NCBI GenBank assembly: GCA_041861885.1 | Contig: JBGVUE010000001.1 | Span: 670,001 to 734,000 of the forward strand | Length of the DNA stretch: 64,000 nt | Direction of reading: 5' to 3' | Source of the DNA: Haloimpatiens sp. FM7315 | GTDB lineage: Bacteria > Bacillota > Clostridia > Clostridiales > Clostridiaceae | Part shown: positions 1 to 11,054 of the stretch, one piece after another | Numbering within the stretch: the first letter of the stretch is position 1 | Layout of the letters: every line of letters begins with the position of its first letter | The notes under the pieces: generated by a model | Told to the model about the DNA's origin: nothing | Databases searched by the model: none | What the model saw: the letters and a program-made list of their open reading frames with translations, nothing else | Translations under genes and position numbers: made by a program

Positions 1-389
1 GCACACTTATCATTCATGGCAAATTCTTTTACATTACCCTTGGAATCTAAGTTTATAACTTTGCTATCTTGTCCACCTATATCAATAATAGTTTTTACAT
101 TATTATTTATGTAATAAGCTCCCTTTGCGTGACAAGTTATTTCCGTTATAGTTTCATCAGAGAAATCAACAGTTTCTCTTCCATAACCTGTAGACACCAC
201 ATATTTTAAATCATCCTTTTTTAGATTGCATTTGTTTAAAGATTCTTCTAGGGCTTTATATGCTCCATTAATACTCTTTGCACCGGTTTTTACTACTGAG
301 AAAGAAAGAATATTATTTTTATCATCTATAATTACAACATTAGTTGAAGTTGAACCGCTATCTAAACCTGCGAAGTAAATAGAATTCAT
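1..389 (-). CDS. 2-hydroxyacyl-CoA dehydratase activase (HgdC/BcrA-type ATPase), 3' end outside window
   Basis: Only the first ~129 residues are in the window; the gene runs off the left edge. The translation shows an ASKHA-type ATPase start (GLDSGSTSTN), then STGYGRETVDF, ITCHAKGA, IIDIGGQDSK and FAMNDKC, all signatures of the BadF/BadG/BcrA/HgdC activator family. These homodimeric [4Fe-4S] ATPases inject one electron into a 2-hydroxyacyl-CoA dehydratase; the last visible Cys is expected to be a cluster ligand. I chose the ATG at 389 because it directly precedes the conserved GLDSGST block; its ribosome-binding site is weak. It lies 38 bp after the dehydratase-family gene on the same strand, so the three genes probably form one operon. 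Confidence 0.85.
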   Translation of the reverse strand, partial: MNSIYFAGLDSGSTSTNVVIIDDKNNILSFSVVKTGAKSINGAYKALEESLNKCNLKKDDLKYVVSTGYGRETVDFSDETITEITCHAKGAYYINNNVKTIIDIGGQDSKVINLDSKGNVKEFAMNDKC

Positions 390-427
390 TTCATTTTTTG
401 AAGGTTTACTATTAATAGAAGCTTTTT

Positions 428-1285
428 CTAAGGATTCAAAAAAGCTTCTATTCTTGTTGAAATTTGGCCATTATTTTGATTTAAAAAATCTGTTTCTAAT
501 TTAAGAATCGGAATAGAACTAGAGGATTTTAAGCTTGCATATTCAAAAGAATAATAATCACAAAATTTTAAAGTATTATATATTATACCCTTTATATTTA
601 AATTATTCTTATATAAGAAATCCTGTCTTTTACTTATATCGCACATTCTCATACATGGAAATTGTGACAAAACTATCTTTGCATACTCTTTAATTAAATA
701 ATTTTGAGAAGGTACTCTAAATTTACTATAGTCTAAAGAGTAATTTGTGCAGGTTTTGTCTATTACTTTATATTTAGAAAAGTTTAAAGTAAAAGATAAA
801 GAAGGGCTTAAAGGTGCTCCCATTATCAAAATAGAGTCAGTAGCTTCCTTATCTAATTCATTATTTTTATTAAAATTATTTTGCTTACTGCATATATTTA
901 AATAAAGAGCATGAGAATTAAAATTTTTGTTCAAAAAAGCCTCTAAACTGTGGATAAGTTCATATATTTCTTTTTCATATAGGTAAAAAGAAGTAGTATT
1001 TAATTTCCTAGGAAAATCCATTAAATAAAGAAATTTAAATGTATTTTCTCTTTTTAAAATATCATAAAGACGTCTTATGCTATCGCAGCAATTAGTCAGT
1101 ATTAGTTTATCTATATTGCTTCTATAACATTCTTCTAAAATAGCTTTAGCGTAAGAACACATATTATCGTGAGTTAAGGTGTTAGCCTTAAAAAAAGATT
1201 CTACATTAGGAGTTATTTTAATAGTTTTTTCACCAAAGCTTTCTATTATATCAATGGGTGTGTATTTACATATATAACCTATCAT
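428..1285 (-). CDS. 2-hydroxyacyl-CoA dehydratase family subunit (HgdB/D-component-like)
   Basis: A 285-residue protein. NCCDSIRRLYDIL near residue 90 and the C-terminal GQISTRIEAFLNP are characteristic of the 2-hydroxyglutaryl-CoA dehydratase D-component family (PF06050), whose subunits hold a [4Fe-4S] cluster through Cys residues. The start is the ATG at 1285, with GGAGG about 9 nt upstream; a TTG 21 nt further upstream keeps the frame open but lies before this ribosome-binding site. It begins 17 bp after the stop of the other dehydratase-family gene and precedes the activase. The substrate cannot be deduced, and it could be one of the many uncharacterised clostridial paralogues rather than a true hydroxyglutaryl-CoA enzyme. 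Confidence 0.8.
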   Translation of the reverse strand: MIGYICKYTPIDIIESFGEKTIKITPNVESFFKANTLTHDNMCSYAKAILEECYRSNIDKLILTNCCDSIRRLYDILKRENTFKFLYLMDFPRKLNTTSFYLYEKEIYELIHSLEAFLNKNFNSHALYLNICSKQNNFNKNNELDKEATDSILIMGAPLSPSLSFTLNFSKYKVIDKTCTNYSLDYSKFRVPSQNYLIKEYAKIVLSQFPCMRMCDISKRQDFLYKNNLNIKGIIYNTLKFCDYYSFEYASLKSSSSIPILKLETDFLNQNNGQISTRIEAFLNP

Positions 1286-1302
1286 AAAAAATATCCTCCA
1301 AA

Positions 1303-2570
1303 TCAATATTGTTTATTTAAAATTTCAAGAAATGCTTCAACTCTAGTTTTAACTTGTCCACAAGAACTTTTTCTTCTGTCTATTCCATCACCGTCTATGG
1401 ATATAAAAGGTATATTTCTTCTAGATAGCTCTTTATTTAGCATGGAAACTCCAGAGTTTGACTGCTTACAGCCCCACTGACAGAAGTTTATTACTGCATC
1501 TGCATTGGTTTCTTTGTATAGCTTTAAAATTTCTTCTATTTTTCTTTCGTAAGAACCATTGAAGTTATTCAATATCATTTTTTTGGCCAGTGCATTTAAA
1601 GGATGGTCTAGGTCTAAATTTTCCATATAGTCAAAATTTAAGTCGCAGCTCAGTAGCTGATAATCTTCATTAAAATTAAAGTATTTAGTTAAGTGTTTGT
1701 TATAAAAAGGTAAAGTGTGTATCCAAAGAAATCTTTTCCCTGTGGCTTTACTTGCTTTTGAATTTTTTATATCTTTAGCTAAAAGTTCGTAAAATCTTAA
1801 GGTTTCAGGTCTACCTATGGAAACATGGGAAGCAAAAAGTTTATACATCTCTATCGTTAAAGAGCTTGGAAAGTATTTATATTTTGACTCCTTCAAATAT
1901 TTTTTAAATAGGCATTTGCTTTGGTTTTCGTTAAGTAGTATTTGTCTTAGGTTATTATAATCTAATTTTTTATGAAGAGTATTTTCTAGCATATCAATTA
2001 ATTCCTTTAACTGCTCTACTACATATAGTTCACTATCTTTATTATAACTATAGGGAATATCAATAATATAAAGTGGAATTTGGTATTTTGATGAAGCATA
2101 TCTAAAGGTATTTATATTTGCATCACATAGGGTAGAAGAAGTTATAGCAAATTTAGGTTTTGGCAAAACGCCAGTTTCTATTGAACCTATAAATGCTTTG
2201 TGGTAACTGCAAAGAGTTTCACTAATGCCGGAATTTTCAGAGGCATCTATAAAAACATCTTCACATTGAAGACCACATAGAAAGGATGAAAATCCTTCTA
2301 CAAAAAGAGGGGGACGTTTAATGCATGTAGAATTTCTGAAGGAGAAAATAAATTTACAAAACCATAATTACTATGACTATTTAAAGCTTCTAAAATATAT
2401 TTAACACATAGGTTGCTTAAATATTGTAGGGAAAGTGGAAGCTTTTTATCAGAAAAATGCTTTGTTCTTAGGGCTTCTAAGGATAACCCTAATTTTATTA
2501 GATTTCTAGCGGATTTAGGGTTATGAATATTCCTTGTAATTATATTTCCATAAAACTTAATAATATCCAA
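1303..2570 (-). CDS. 2-hydroxyacyl-CoA dehydratase family subunit, one frameshift
   Basis: Read across one frameshift this gives a ~422-residue PF06050 protein. Visible signatures are PSEILHALNVP, FLCGLQC, SYHKAFIG, FCQWGCKQ and DGDGIDRR followed by GQVKTRVEAFLE, matching the larger partner of heterodimeric 2-hydroxyacyl-CoA dehydratases. The first frame ends just after NVPLFL. Adding one C to the C5 run (2309-2313 on the plus strand) gives NVPPLFVEGFSSFLCG and joins the frames. The start is TTG at 2570 with AGGTGAG about 6 nt upstream. First gene of the minus-strand operon with the second subunit and the activase. The break is probably a sequencing deletion, though true inactivation cannot be excluded. 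Confidence 0.8.
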
Positions 2571-2788
2571 AGTATCTCACCTCTTTAAAATAATAGCACA
2601 AAAACCTATATAAGACTATATTTTGATCTTATAAGTTTATTTGATTTTTGGATAAGCAATAGTTTTAGGGTTGTGCAAAAAATTAGAATAATTTTATGTT
2701 TTTTCATAATTTTTAGTTTATAATATAGACATATTGTATTAATAAATTTAATATAAAAGACCATGAAACTAGCTTAAGGGGGATTTTA

Positions 2789-4180
2789 ATGGAAATAAAT
2801 AAGAAAATTGATGAAATGAGAGATCAGTTGATTTCTAAAACTCAAGAAATTCTAAAGATTAAAAGTGTTGAAGGAGAGCCTAAAAGTGGAATGCCTTTTG
2901 GTGAGGGACCAGCAAAAGCTTTAGCTTGTGCTTTAAAAATAAGTGAGGATTTGGGCTTTAAAACTACAAATTTAGATAACTATATAGGTTATGCTGAGTA
3001 TGGCCAGGGTGAAGATTACGTAGCTGTATTAGGTCACTTAGATGTAGTTCCAGAAGGAGACGGATGGAAGTATCCACCTTACAGTGCAGAAATACATGAC
3101 GGAAGAATATATTCAAGAGGAACTTTAGATGATAAGGGACCTGTAATGGCTGCACTTTATGGATTAAAAGCTATAAAAGAAGCGGGATTAAATTTAAATA
3201 AAAGGGTCAGAATAATTTTTGGAACTAATGAAGAAACTGGAAGTAGAGAAATAGGATACTATTTAAAGAAGGAAAAGCCACCAGTTGCTGGTTTTACACC
3301 AGATGGTCAATATCCAATTATAAATGGAGAAAAAGGAATTACATCCTTTGATTTAGTAAAGGAATTAAAAAATAGGTCTTGTGGTGATTTAGTAATTAAA
3401 GCTTTTAAAGGTGGAAATGCTTCAAATATGGTTCCAGACAAGTGCAGTGTTGAACTTATAGCAAAAGACCCTAAAAATGTAGTAAATGCACTAGAAACCT
3501 TTACTTCTAAAACTGGATATGAAATAGTAGCTAAGGTAGAGGGGAATAATGTAACAATTAATTCAACTGGAATGTCAGCTCATGGAAGTTTACCTCATCT
3601 TGGAAAGAATGCAATAATGCAGTTGTTTGCATTTCTTGCAACTTTAGAATTTGAAAAATGTGACATAGTTGATTTTATTAAATATATTAATGAAAACATA
3701 GGTATGGAGATTGATGGAAAAAGCCTAGGAGTTAATCTTGAAGATGAGGATTCTGGAAAACTATCTTTGAATTTAGGAATTGCAAAGGCAGATGAAGATA
3801 GAGCATTTGTTACACTAAATTTAAGATATCCGGTTACAAAAACTTTAGATGATGTAATGGTTCCTCTTGAAAACAAGCTTAAAGGTACTAATATAGAACT
3901 TATTAACTTAAAACACCAAAAACCACTATATTTTAAACCAGAACATCCTTTAGTAAAAACACTTCAAAAGGTATATACTAAAGAAACTAATAAAGAAGCT
4001 ACTCTTCTTTCTATAGGAGGAGGAACTTATGCAAAAGAAATGCCTAACATATTAGCTTTTGGACCAATTTTTCCAGGTGGCGCAGATCTTGACCATCAAC
4101 CAAATGAATATATAGAAATAGAAGATTTGGTTTTAAATGCTAAGATATATGCTCATGCAATATATGAACTTGCAAAGTAG
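2789..4180 (+). CDS. pepV: Xaa-His dipeptidase PepV (M20 metallopeptidase)
   Basis: A 463-residue cytoplasmic dinuclear-zinc dipeptidase. It has the M20 motifs GHLDVVPEGDGW (metal His and catalytic Asp), GTLDDKGP (bridging Asp), NEETGS (general-base Glu), FTPDGQYP, and a late HQPNEYI His ligand; a lid/dimerisation insert occupies the middle. Length matches PepV (about 465-470). The ribosome-binding site AAGGGGG lies 7-8 nt before the ATG. It is transcribed divergently from the dehydratase operon and followed by a strong terminator, so it is probably monocistronic. A role in peptide use fits an amino-acid-fermenting anaerobe. Confidence 0.93.
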   Translation: MEINKKIDEMRDQLISKTQEILKIKSVEGEPKSGMPFGEGPAKALACALKISEDLGFKTTNLDNYIGYAEYGQGEDYVAVLGHLDVVPEGDGWKYPPYSAEIHDGRIYSRGTLDDKGPVMAALYGLKAIKEAGLNLNKRVRIIFGTNEETGSREIGYYLKKEKPPVAGFTPDGQYPIINGEKGITSFDLVKELKNRSCGDLVIKAFKGGNASNMVPDKCSVELIAKDPKNVVNALETFTSKTGYEIVAKVEGNNVTINSTGMSAHGSLPHLGKNAIMQLFAFLATLEFEKCDIVDFIKYINENIGMEIDGKSLGVNLEDEDSGKLSLNLGIAKADEDRAFVTLNLRYPVTKTLDDVMVPLENKLKGTNIELINLKHQKPLYFKPEHPLVKTLQKVYTKETNKEATLLSIGGGTYAKEMPNILAFGPIFPGGADLDHQPNEYIEIEDLVLNAKIYAHAIYELAK

Positions 4181-4215
4181 TTTTACTAAAAAATAAATTA
4201 ATACTTAATATTAAT

Positions 4216-4250
4216 AAAAGACTCTCAGTTTTTATCTGGGAGTCTTTTAT
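4216..4250 (+). terminator. Rho-independent terminator after pepV
   Basis: Inverted repeat AAAGACTCTCAG / CTGGGAGTCTTT with one G-T pair and a 7-nt loop, ending in a T-rich run; lies about 40 bp after the pepV stop. Confidence 0.85.
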
Positions 4251-4316
4251 TAATCTTTGTTTTTAATAAGTTTAAAATTTATTAAAAAAACTAAACATAT
4301 AAATTGTTAATACTAG

Positions 4317-4345
4317 TTGAAAATAAATTATGTAAAGGGTAGAAT
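4317..4345 (+). promoter_or_regulatory. Predicted sigma-A promoter of ftsH
   Basis: TTGAAA (4317-4322), 17-bp spacer, TAGAAT (4340-4345), about 45 bp before the ftsH ATG and downstream of the pepV terminator. Prediction from sequence only. Confidence 0.5.
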
Positions 4346-4390
4346 AGTTTTAGGTTATTTTATAGGCACGCTATAACGAGGAGGAAAAAG

Positions 4391-6311
4391 ATGTTAGATA
4401 AAAAGAAAAAATATATAATAGGATACATAATAGGGGCTTTAATATTAATAACTATTGGAAATTATGTATTGGATTCTATAAGAGTTCAAGAAATATCTTA
4501 TAATAAATTAATACAATTAGCTGAACAGAAAAAAATCCAAAAAGTGCAGCTAAAAAATGACAAAATTCTTGTAGTGCCAAGTAAAGATAGTGGAATAAAT
4601 AAGGAAATTCTATATACAGGTAGAATAGGTAATTCATCTGTGGAAAATAAATTTCTGGATACTTTAAGTAAAAATAATGTTGATTATTCTTCACCTATAC
4701 AAAAAATAGCTTTTTAATAGATTTTTTACTATGGTGGATAGGCCCATTAATTCTAATGTTTTTATTTGGAAAACTTTTATTTGGAAAATTAGACAAGAAA
4801 ATGGGAAATGGAGTTATGTCTTTTGGTAAAAACAGTGCAAAAATATATGGAGAAGACGAAACTGGAATTAATTTTTCAGATGTAGCAGGAGAGGATGAAG
4901 CAAAAGAATCTCTAATAGAAATCGTAGATTTTCTTCATAATACTGAGAAATATACTAAAATAGGTGCAAGACTTCCAAAAGGAGCCTTATTAGTAGGCCC
5001 TCCAGGAACAGGAAAAACTCTTCTTGCAAAGGCTGTTGCAGGAGAAGCAAAAGTTCCATTTTTCTCTATATCAGGTTCTGAATTTGTTGAGATGTTTGTA
5101 GGAATGGGAGCTTCAAGAGTTAGAGATTTATTTAAACAAGCTGAGGGAAAAGCACCTTGCATAGTTTTCATAGATGAAATTGATGCTATAGGTAAAAGTA
5201 GAGATAATAACATGTCTACTAATGATGAAAGAGAACAAACTTTAAATCAGCTTCTAACTGAAATGGATGGATTTGATTCTTCTAAAGGGGTAGTTATACT
5301 AGCTGCTACTAATAGACCAGAAGTTTTAGATAAGGCTCTTTTAAGACCTGGCAGATTTGACAGAAGAGTTATAGTTGATAGACCAGATTTAAAAGGAAGA
5401 GAATCTATATTAAAAGTGCATACTAAAGATGTTAAGATAAGTGAAGATGTTAAATTAAATGACATTGCCAAAGCAACTCCAGGAGCCGTAGGAGCGGATT
5501 TAGCTAATATGGTAAATGAAGCGGCTCTTCTAGCTGTTAAAAATGGCAGAGATAAAGTAATACAAGAGGATTTAGAGGAAGCAGTTGAAATAATAATAGC
5601 TGGAAAAGAGAAAAAAGATAGAATACTTTCTGATAAAGAAAAGAAAGCTGTAGCATTTCATGAGGTTGGTCATGCACTTACAGCGGCACTTTTAAAAAAT
5701 GCAGATCCAGTTCATAAGATTACCATAGTTCCTAGAACTTTAGGAGCACTAGGGTATACAATGCAGCTTCCAGAGGAAGAAAAGTATTTAGTTTCAAAAG
5801 AAGAGATGCTAGATGAGATAACAGTTCTATTAGCAGGAAGAGCAGCTGAGGAGATACAGTTTAATATGGTGTCAACAGGTGCATCAAATGACATTGAAAA
5901 AGCCACACAAACTGCAAGAAACATGGTATCTATTTATGGTATGTCTGAAAGATTTGATATGATGGGTCTTGAAAAACCAGGCGCTAGATATTTAGATGGA
6001 AGACCAGTGCAAAATTGTAGCGAGAGAACTTCAGCTTCAATAGATGAAGAAACTTTAAAAATAATTAAAAATGCCCATATAAGAGCAAAGAAAATTTTAA
6101 AGGAAAACAAGGAGCTTCTAGAAAAGTTGCCTCAGTTCTTTTGGAAAAAGAAACTATTATGGGTGAAGAGTTTATGAGTATAATAAATGGAGATAAAAAA
6201 ATAGATACTGAAGAAAAAGAAGTAGAAAAAGAAGTGGAAAAGACTTCAGGTGAAACGCTTGATGAAGCAAAAAATGAACTTAGTGATGATTTAGAAAAAG
6301 AGAAAATGTAA
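4391..6311 (+). CDS. ftsH: ATP-dependent zinc metalloprotease FtsH, two frameshifts
   Basis: Joined across two frameshifts this gives a ~640-residue membrane AAA+ protease. Order: N-terminal TM (~9-27), short extracytoplasmic segment, second TM (~105-130), Walker A GPPGTGKT (~203), Walker B FIDEID, second region of homology RPGRFDR, zinc motif HEVGH (~424), acidic tail. It degrades misfolded membrane proteins and selected cytosolic regulators. Frame one stops after SSPIQK; one extra A in the A6 run 4701-4706 yields [15 protein letters not shown]. Near 6124-6129 another missing base joins LLEKL to [16 protein letters not shown], and the frame then runs to the stop at 6311. GAGGAGG precedes the ATG. 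An essential-type gene broken twice argues for sequence error. Confidence 0.9.
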
Positions 6312-6437
6312 AAAAATATAATAGAGTAATAAAATATATATAGTAAGGCGATAGATAGTCAAAGTATTGTAATTATTTAGTTAATAGTATATAATGGCTG
6401 CTGTCGCTTTGCTATTTTATGAGAGGAGATAGTTATT

Positions 6438-8557
6438 ATGCAAAAGTCTGAAGAGAACATTAGTAAAGAGTTACAATTTGAAATTGAAAAAAAGCACTTA
6501 AGAAATGTTATTGAAATTATAAAGGAAGAAATATTAAATTATATTGACAAACGAAATAATATTACTGAGAAACTAATTGAGTATAGAAAAAATGCTTTAG
6601 ATGAATATAAGGATGATGAAGATAAGTTAATTGAGTATTTTGATCATGAAAGATACGCAAAAGAAGAAGCTTATAAAATAATTGATAAGAGATTAAAGGA
6701 AATTACTGTACTTCAAAAAGTGCCTTATTTTGGAAAAATAGATTTACTAGATAAAGAATATAAAGAAGAGGATAAAATATATATTGGAAGATTCGGATTA
6801 ACAAAAGATGGAGAATACGAGCCAATAGTAATAGATTGGAGAGCACCTATTGCGTCTTTATTCTATGAAGGAAAGCTTGGGAATGCAGAATACGAAAGCC
6901 CTAATGGCAAAGTAGATGTTGATATATTAAATAAAAAGCAGTATGTAATAAAAAACGAAGAATTACTTGGAATGTTTGATTCTGTAGTAGATATTAAAGA
7001 TGAAGTTTTAAAGATGGTTCTAAGTAAAAATGTTGGTGAAAAATTAAGAGATATTATAATGACTATACAAAAGGAACAAGATGAAATAATAAGGCAATCA
7101 AAAGATGAAACTGTAGTAGTAGATGGGGTAGCTGGTAGTGGAAAAACTACAATAGCTCTTCATAGAGTAGCCTATTTATTGTATAATCATAGGAAAAATC
7201 TTGAAGATAAAGTTGTTATATTTGGACCCAATAATATTTTTATGGAATATATATCTAGAGTTCTTCCTAGCCTTGGAGAAAGCGGGGTTAAACAGAGCAC
7301 TTTTTATGATTTTGCCATAGAGATTTTAAATTTAAAAGATGTAATGGATTTAAGTCTTTATATGGAAAAGATAGTAACTTGTGATAAAGAGTTTATAGAT
7401 GAAGTTTTGTATAAAACATCTATAGATTATAAGGTAAAATTAGATAATTTAGTAGAAGATATGAATGATAATTTCTTTGTTAAAAGAGATGTTTTACTTG
7501 GGAATACAATAGTTGTTTCCAAGGAGGATATTAAAGAATTATTTAATACTTACTATGCTTCTATGCCTTTATTTAAAAGAAGCAATAAAATAAGGAGAAT
7601 AATTTTTTCTAAACTTAAGGATAAAAGAGATGAACTTGTAAGAGATATTAACAAAAGATATAAGGAAAGTATTGAAAAATTAGATAAAGAAAAATTAGAA
7701 CTTGAAGGTAGTTTTTTAGATTTAAAGAGAAAGATAAATATCAGAGAAGTAATAAAAATGGTTATTTCAGCCAAAAAACCTTAAAGTGGCTCAATAATCC
7801 TAGCTGCGAAGAAATATACAATAAAATGAATGATAACAATGAATTAAACATAGACGATTTAGCACCTATACTATATTTAAAAATTAGGTTAGAGGGATTT
7901 AAATTGAGAAGGGATATAAAGCACATAGTTATTGATGAGGCTCAAGATTACAGTGCACTTCAATTTTTAGTTATTAGTGAACTTTTAAATTGTAAACATT
8001 TTACTATAGTAGGTGACAGTAATCAGAGAATAATTCCAATAAAAGAAGATATCCCAATGAACAATTTAAATTTGGTTCTTCCTAATCGTGATTATAAATA
8101 CTTTAAATTAACAAAGAGCTATAGATCTACAAAACAAATAATGGACTATGCAAATAAATATTTAGAGGATTCAAAAATAGTTCCAATGGTTAGAGAGGGA
8201 AAACCAGTGGTTCTAAAAACCTATAATGATAGCGAAGAATTTCTAGAAGAACTACTAGATAAAATAAGCGAATTAAAGGATAAAAACTATGAAAGCATAG
8301 CTGTTATTTGTAAGGATTTAAGTAACACAAGAAGAATATTTAATATTTTAAAAGATAAAATTTATATTAAGTTATTAGACAATGAAGATATTATTTACAA
8401 AGGCGGAATTGCTTTAATGCCATCCTACTTTGCTAAGGGATTGGAATTTGATGGCGTTATATTTATTGAAGATGGTGAAAATGAAAAGGGTGACAAAATA
8501 AAATATGTAATGGCTACAAGGGCTTTACATGAGTTAATTGTCTTAAAGGAGAAGTAA
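6438..8557 (+). CDS. helD: HelD-like superfamily 1 helicase / RNA polymerase recycling ATPase, one frameshift
   Basis: About 706 residues when joined. The first ~100 residues are helical and charged (coiled-coil-like), as in HelD. WRAPIASLFYEG follows, then Walker A GVAGSGKTTIALHR (~residue 235), motif II DEAQDY, GDSNQR, KSYRST and the C-terminal VMATRALHEL typical of UvrD/HelD ATPases. Bacillus HelD binds RNA polymerase and releases it from stalled complexes. Frame one ends at SAKKP; one extra A in the A6 run 7773-7778 gives SAKKTLKWLNNPSCEEIY and continuity. AGGAG lies about 10 nt before the ATG. Another SF1 helicase role is possible, but N-terminal architecture and length favour HelD. Confidence 0.82.
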
Positions 8558-8689
8558 AAAAATTATTTTATGCATATTACATTTAAAATAATAGTCAAAA
8601 ATCATATTTATTATAATTTTCCAAAAATTTGTTGTATAATAGAATTAAATATTTGCAAACAATAAATTAAAAATATGGGAGGTTTACAA

Positions 8690-10369
8690 ATGGAATTTAA
8701 GTCAGACATACAAATTGCCCAAGAAGCAGCTATTAAAAATATTGGTGAAATAGTAAAAAAGCTAAACATATCAGAGGAAGAAATGGATTATTATGGAAAA
8801 TACAAAGCTAAAATTAGCTATAATCTATTAAAAGAAAAAACTGATAAAAAGCCAGGAAAGTTAATATTAACTACAGCAATTAACCCAACTCCAGCAGGTG
8901 AAGGAAAGACAACAACAGCTATAGGAGTTGCAGATGCTTTATCAAAATTAGGAAAAAATGCTTCTGTTGCTTTAAGAGAACCATCTTTAGGACCAGTTTT
9001 TGGTGTGAAAGGCGGCGCTGCAGGAGGAGGTTATGCTCAGGTAATACCAATGGAGGACATTAATTTGCATTTTACCGGAGATATACACGCAATTGGTGCA
9101 GCAAATAACTTATTAGCAGCAATTATTGATAATCATATATATCAAGGAAATGAATTAAACATAGACCCAAGAAGAATTACTTGGAGAAGATGTGTGGACA
9201 TGAACGATAGACAATTAAGATCTATTGTAGATGGAATAGGAGCTAAAACTAATGGAATGCCTAGAGAAGATGGCTTTGATATAACCGTTGCTTCAGAAGT
9301 TATGGCGATTTTCTGTTTGGCAAATGACATAGAGGATTTAAAGGAAAGATTATCAAAAATAGTCATAGGTTATAGTTTCCAAGGGGAGCCTGTTACAGTA
9401 AAGCAGTTAAAAGCTGAGGGAGCTATGGCGGCCTTATTAAAAGACGCATTAAAGCCTAATGTAGTTCAAACTTTAGAAGGAACACCAGCATTTATTCATG
9501 GTGGACCTTTTGCAAACATTGCTCACGGATGTAATTCAGTAATTGCAACTAAAATGGCTATGCACTTTAGTGATTACGTAGTTACAGAAGCAGGTTTTGG
9601 TGCAGATTTAGGTGCGGAAAAATTCTTAGATATAAAATGTAGAATGTCAGGGATAAAACCAGATGCAGTAGTTATAGTAGCTACGGTTAGAGCACTAAAA
9701 TACAATGGTGGGGTTCCTAAAAAAGAGCTTAATGGAGAGAATTTAGAGGCTCTTGAAAAAGGCTTGCCAAATTTATTAAAACATGTTGAAAATATTACTA
9801 AAGTATTTAAATTGCCAGCAGTAGTTGCTATAAATAAATTCCCTACAGATACAAAAGATGAACTTGATTTAATAACAAAAAAATGTAAAGAATTAGGAGT
9901 TAATGTTGCTCTATCAGATGTTTGGGCAAATGGTGGAGAAGGTGGAGTTGAAGTTGCTAAAGAGGTTTTAAGATTAATAGATGAAGCTGAAAACAACTTT
10001 ACTTATGCTTATGAATTAGACTTACCTATAAAGGAAAAAATAAAAGCTATAGCTCAAAAAATATATGGTGCTGAGGATGTAGAATTTACAAAAGCAGCTT
10101 CAAAACAGATTTCCGAATTAGAAAAAAATGGATTTGGAAATGTTCCGATTTGTGTAGCTAAAACTCAGTATTCATTAACAGATGATCAAACTAAACTGGG
10201 AAGACCAGAAGGCTTTAAGATAACAGTAAGAGAAGTAAATATTTCCGCTGGAGCAGGTTTTGCAGTAGCTGTTACTGGTCAAATAATGAAAATGCCAGGT
10301 CTTCCAAAAGTACCTGCAGCTGAAAAAATTGATGTAGATAAAGATGGAGTAATAACAGGATTATTCTAA
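8690..10369 (+). CDS. fhs: Formate-tetrahydrofolate ligase
   Basis: 559 residues, the family's usual length. It makes 10-formyl-THF from formate, THF and ATP and can run in reverse to give ATP during purine or glycine fermentation. [10 protein letters not shown] (~residue 65) is the nucleotide-binding loop; [21 protein letters not shown] and [16 protein letters not shown] are conserved blocks. The frame is open from an ATG at 8675, but that codon lies inside the GGGAGG ribosome-binding site, so the ATG at 8690 is the start. First gene of fhs-fchA-folD (19 bp and 33 bp gaps). A TATAAT at 8635-8640 may be its -10 box, without a convincing -35. Confidence 0.96.
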   Translation: MEFKSDIQIAQEAAIKNIGEIVKKLNISEEEMDYYGKYKAKISYNLLKEKTDKKPGKLILTTAINPTPAGEGKTTTAIGVADALSKLGKNASVALREPSLGPVFGVKGGAAGGGYAQVIPMEDINLHFTGDIHAIGAANNLLAAIIDNHIYQGNELNIDPRRITWRRCVDMNDRQLRSIVDGIGAKTNGMPREDGFDITVASEVMAIFCLANDIEDLKERLSKIVIGYSFQGEPVTVKQLKAEGAMAALLKDALKPNVVQTLEGTPAFIHGGPFANIAHGCNSVIATKMAMHFSDYVVTEAGFGADLGAEKFLDIKCRMSGIKPDAVVIVATVRALKYNGGVPKKELNGENLEALEKGLPNLLKHVENITKVFKLPAVVAINKFPTDTKDELDLITKKCKELGVNVALSDVWANGGEGGVEVAKEVLRLIDEAENNFTYAYELDLPIKEKIKAIAQKIYGAEDVEFTKAASKQISELEKNGFGNVPICVAKTQYSLTDDQTKLGRPEGFKITVREVNISAGAGFAVAVTGQIMKMPGLPKVPAAEKIDVDKDGVITGLF

Positions 10370-10388
10370 AGCTTTAGGGGGGTAAAAT

Positions 10389-11021
10389 ATGAAACTAGTT
10401 AATAAATCTTGTGTGGATTTTACTGAAGAATTAGCCTCTAAAAACCCAGTTCCAGGAGGTGGCTCAGCTGCGGCTTTAACAGGAGCTTTAGGGGCGGCCT
10501 TAAGTAGCATGGTTTGTAATTTAACCATAGGAAAAAAGAAATTTATTAAGTATGATAAGGAATTGAATGAGATATTACAAGAGGCTAAAGAAATACAAGA
10601 AAAGTTAATTAATATGATTGACATGGATGCAGATAATTTTTTGCCTTTGTCTAAAGCATATGGTATGAAAAAAGATACTGAAGAGGAAAGAAAATTAAAA
10701 GATGAAACTTTAGAAAAGGCACTTAAAAAAGCCTGTGAAATACCTGTAGATATTGTTAAAAATGCATATAAGGCAATTAAACTTCATGAAAAATTAGTTA
10801 ATAATTGTTCAAAACTTGCAATTAGCGATGTAGGGGTTGGAGTTCAGTGCTTAAAGGCTGCTATAATTAGCGCTGAGTTAAATATAATTATAAATATTAA
10901 GTCTATTAAAGATAAGGAATATGTGGATAAAGTAAAAAATGAAACAGAAAGTTTAGTTATTGATGGGGGAGAAATAGCAGATAGGGTGTATGCTATTGTA
11001 CTTGAGGTTTTAAAAAATTAA
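10389..11021 (+). CDS. fchA: Methenyltetrahydrofolate cyclohydrolase, cyclodeaminase family (FchA)
   Basis: 210 residues of the formiminotransferase-cyclodeaminase C-terminal family (PF04961). The N-terminal PGGGSAAALTGALGAALSSM is the diagnostic helix motif, followed by a helical body rich in Lys and Glu. Stand-alone members hydrolyse 5,10-methenyl-THF to 10-formyl-THF or remove ammonia from formimino-THF. Placement between fhs and folD makes a cyclohydrolase role the natural reading, and the neighbouring FolD lacks two cyclohydrolase residues, which makes FchA likely to be needed for that step. The ribosome-binding site is a G-rich GGGGGG about 7 nt upstream of the ATG. Confidence 0.88.
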   Translation: MKLVNKSCVDFTEELASKNPVPGGGSAAALTGALGAALSSMVCNLTIGKKKFIKYDKELNEILQEAKEIQEKLINMIDMDADNFLPLSKAYGMKKDTEEERKLKDETLEKALKKACEIPVDIVKNAYKAIKLHEKLVNNCSKLAISDVGVGVQCLKAAIISAELNIIINIKSIKDKEYVDKVKNETESLVIDGGEIADRVYAIVLEVLKN

Positions 11022-11054
11022 ATAAAAAATAAACTGAGAATGTGGGGGAGTTTT

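Noticed and set aside
2597..2676. GCACAA / TTGTGC inverted pair in the pepV upstream region
   Set aside because: Six-base arms 70 bp apart in AT-rich DNA are likely chance.
4700..4760. Programmed frameshift or split-gene arrangement in ftsH
   Set aside because: The same one-base loss occurs in 17 other genes, and there is no slippery site with stimulator common to them.
6312..6437. Terminator hairpin between ftsH and helD
   Set aside because: An imperfect AAGGCGATAG / CTGTCGCTTT pairing exists, but the loop is ~50 nt and there is no T-run.
9574..9996. 140-codon antisense frame within fhs
   Set aside because: It is a shadow of the fhs codons, with no ribosome-binding site and Ser/Thr/Pro-rich composition typical of reverse-strand reads.
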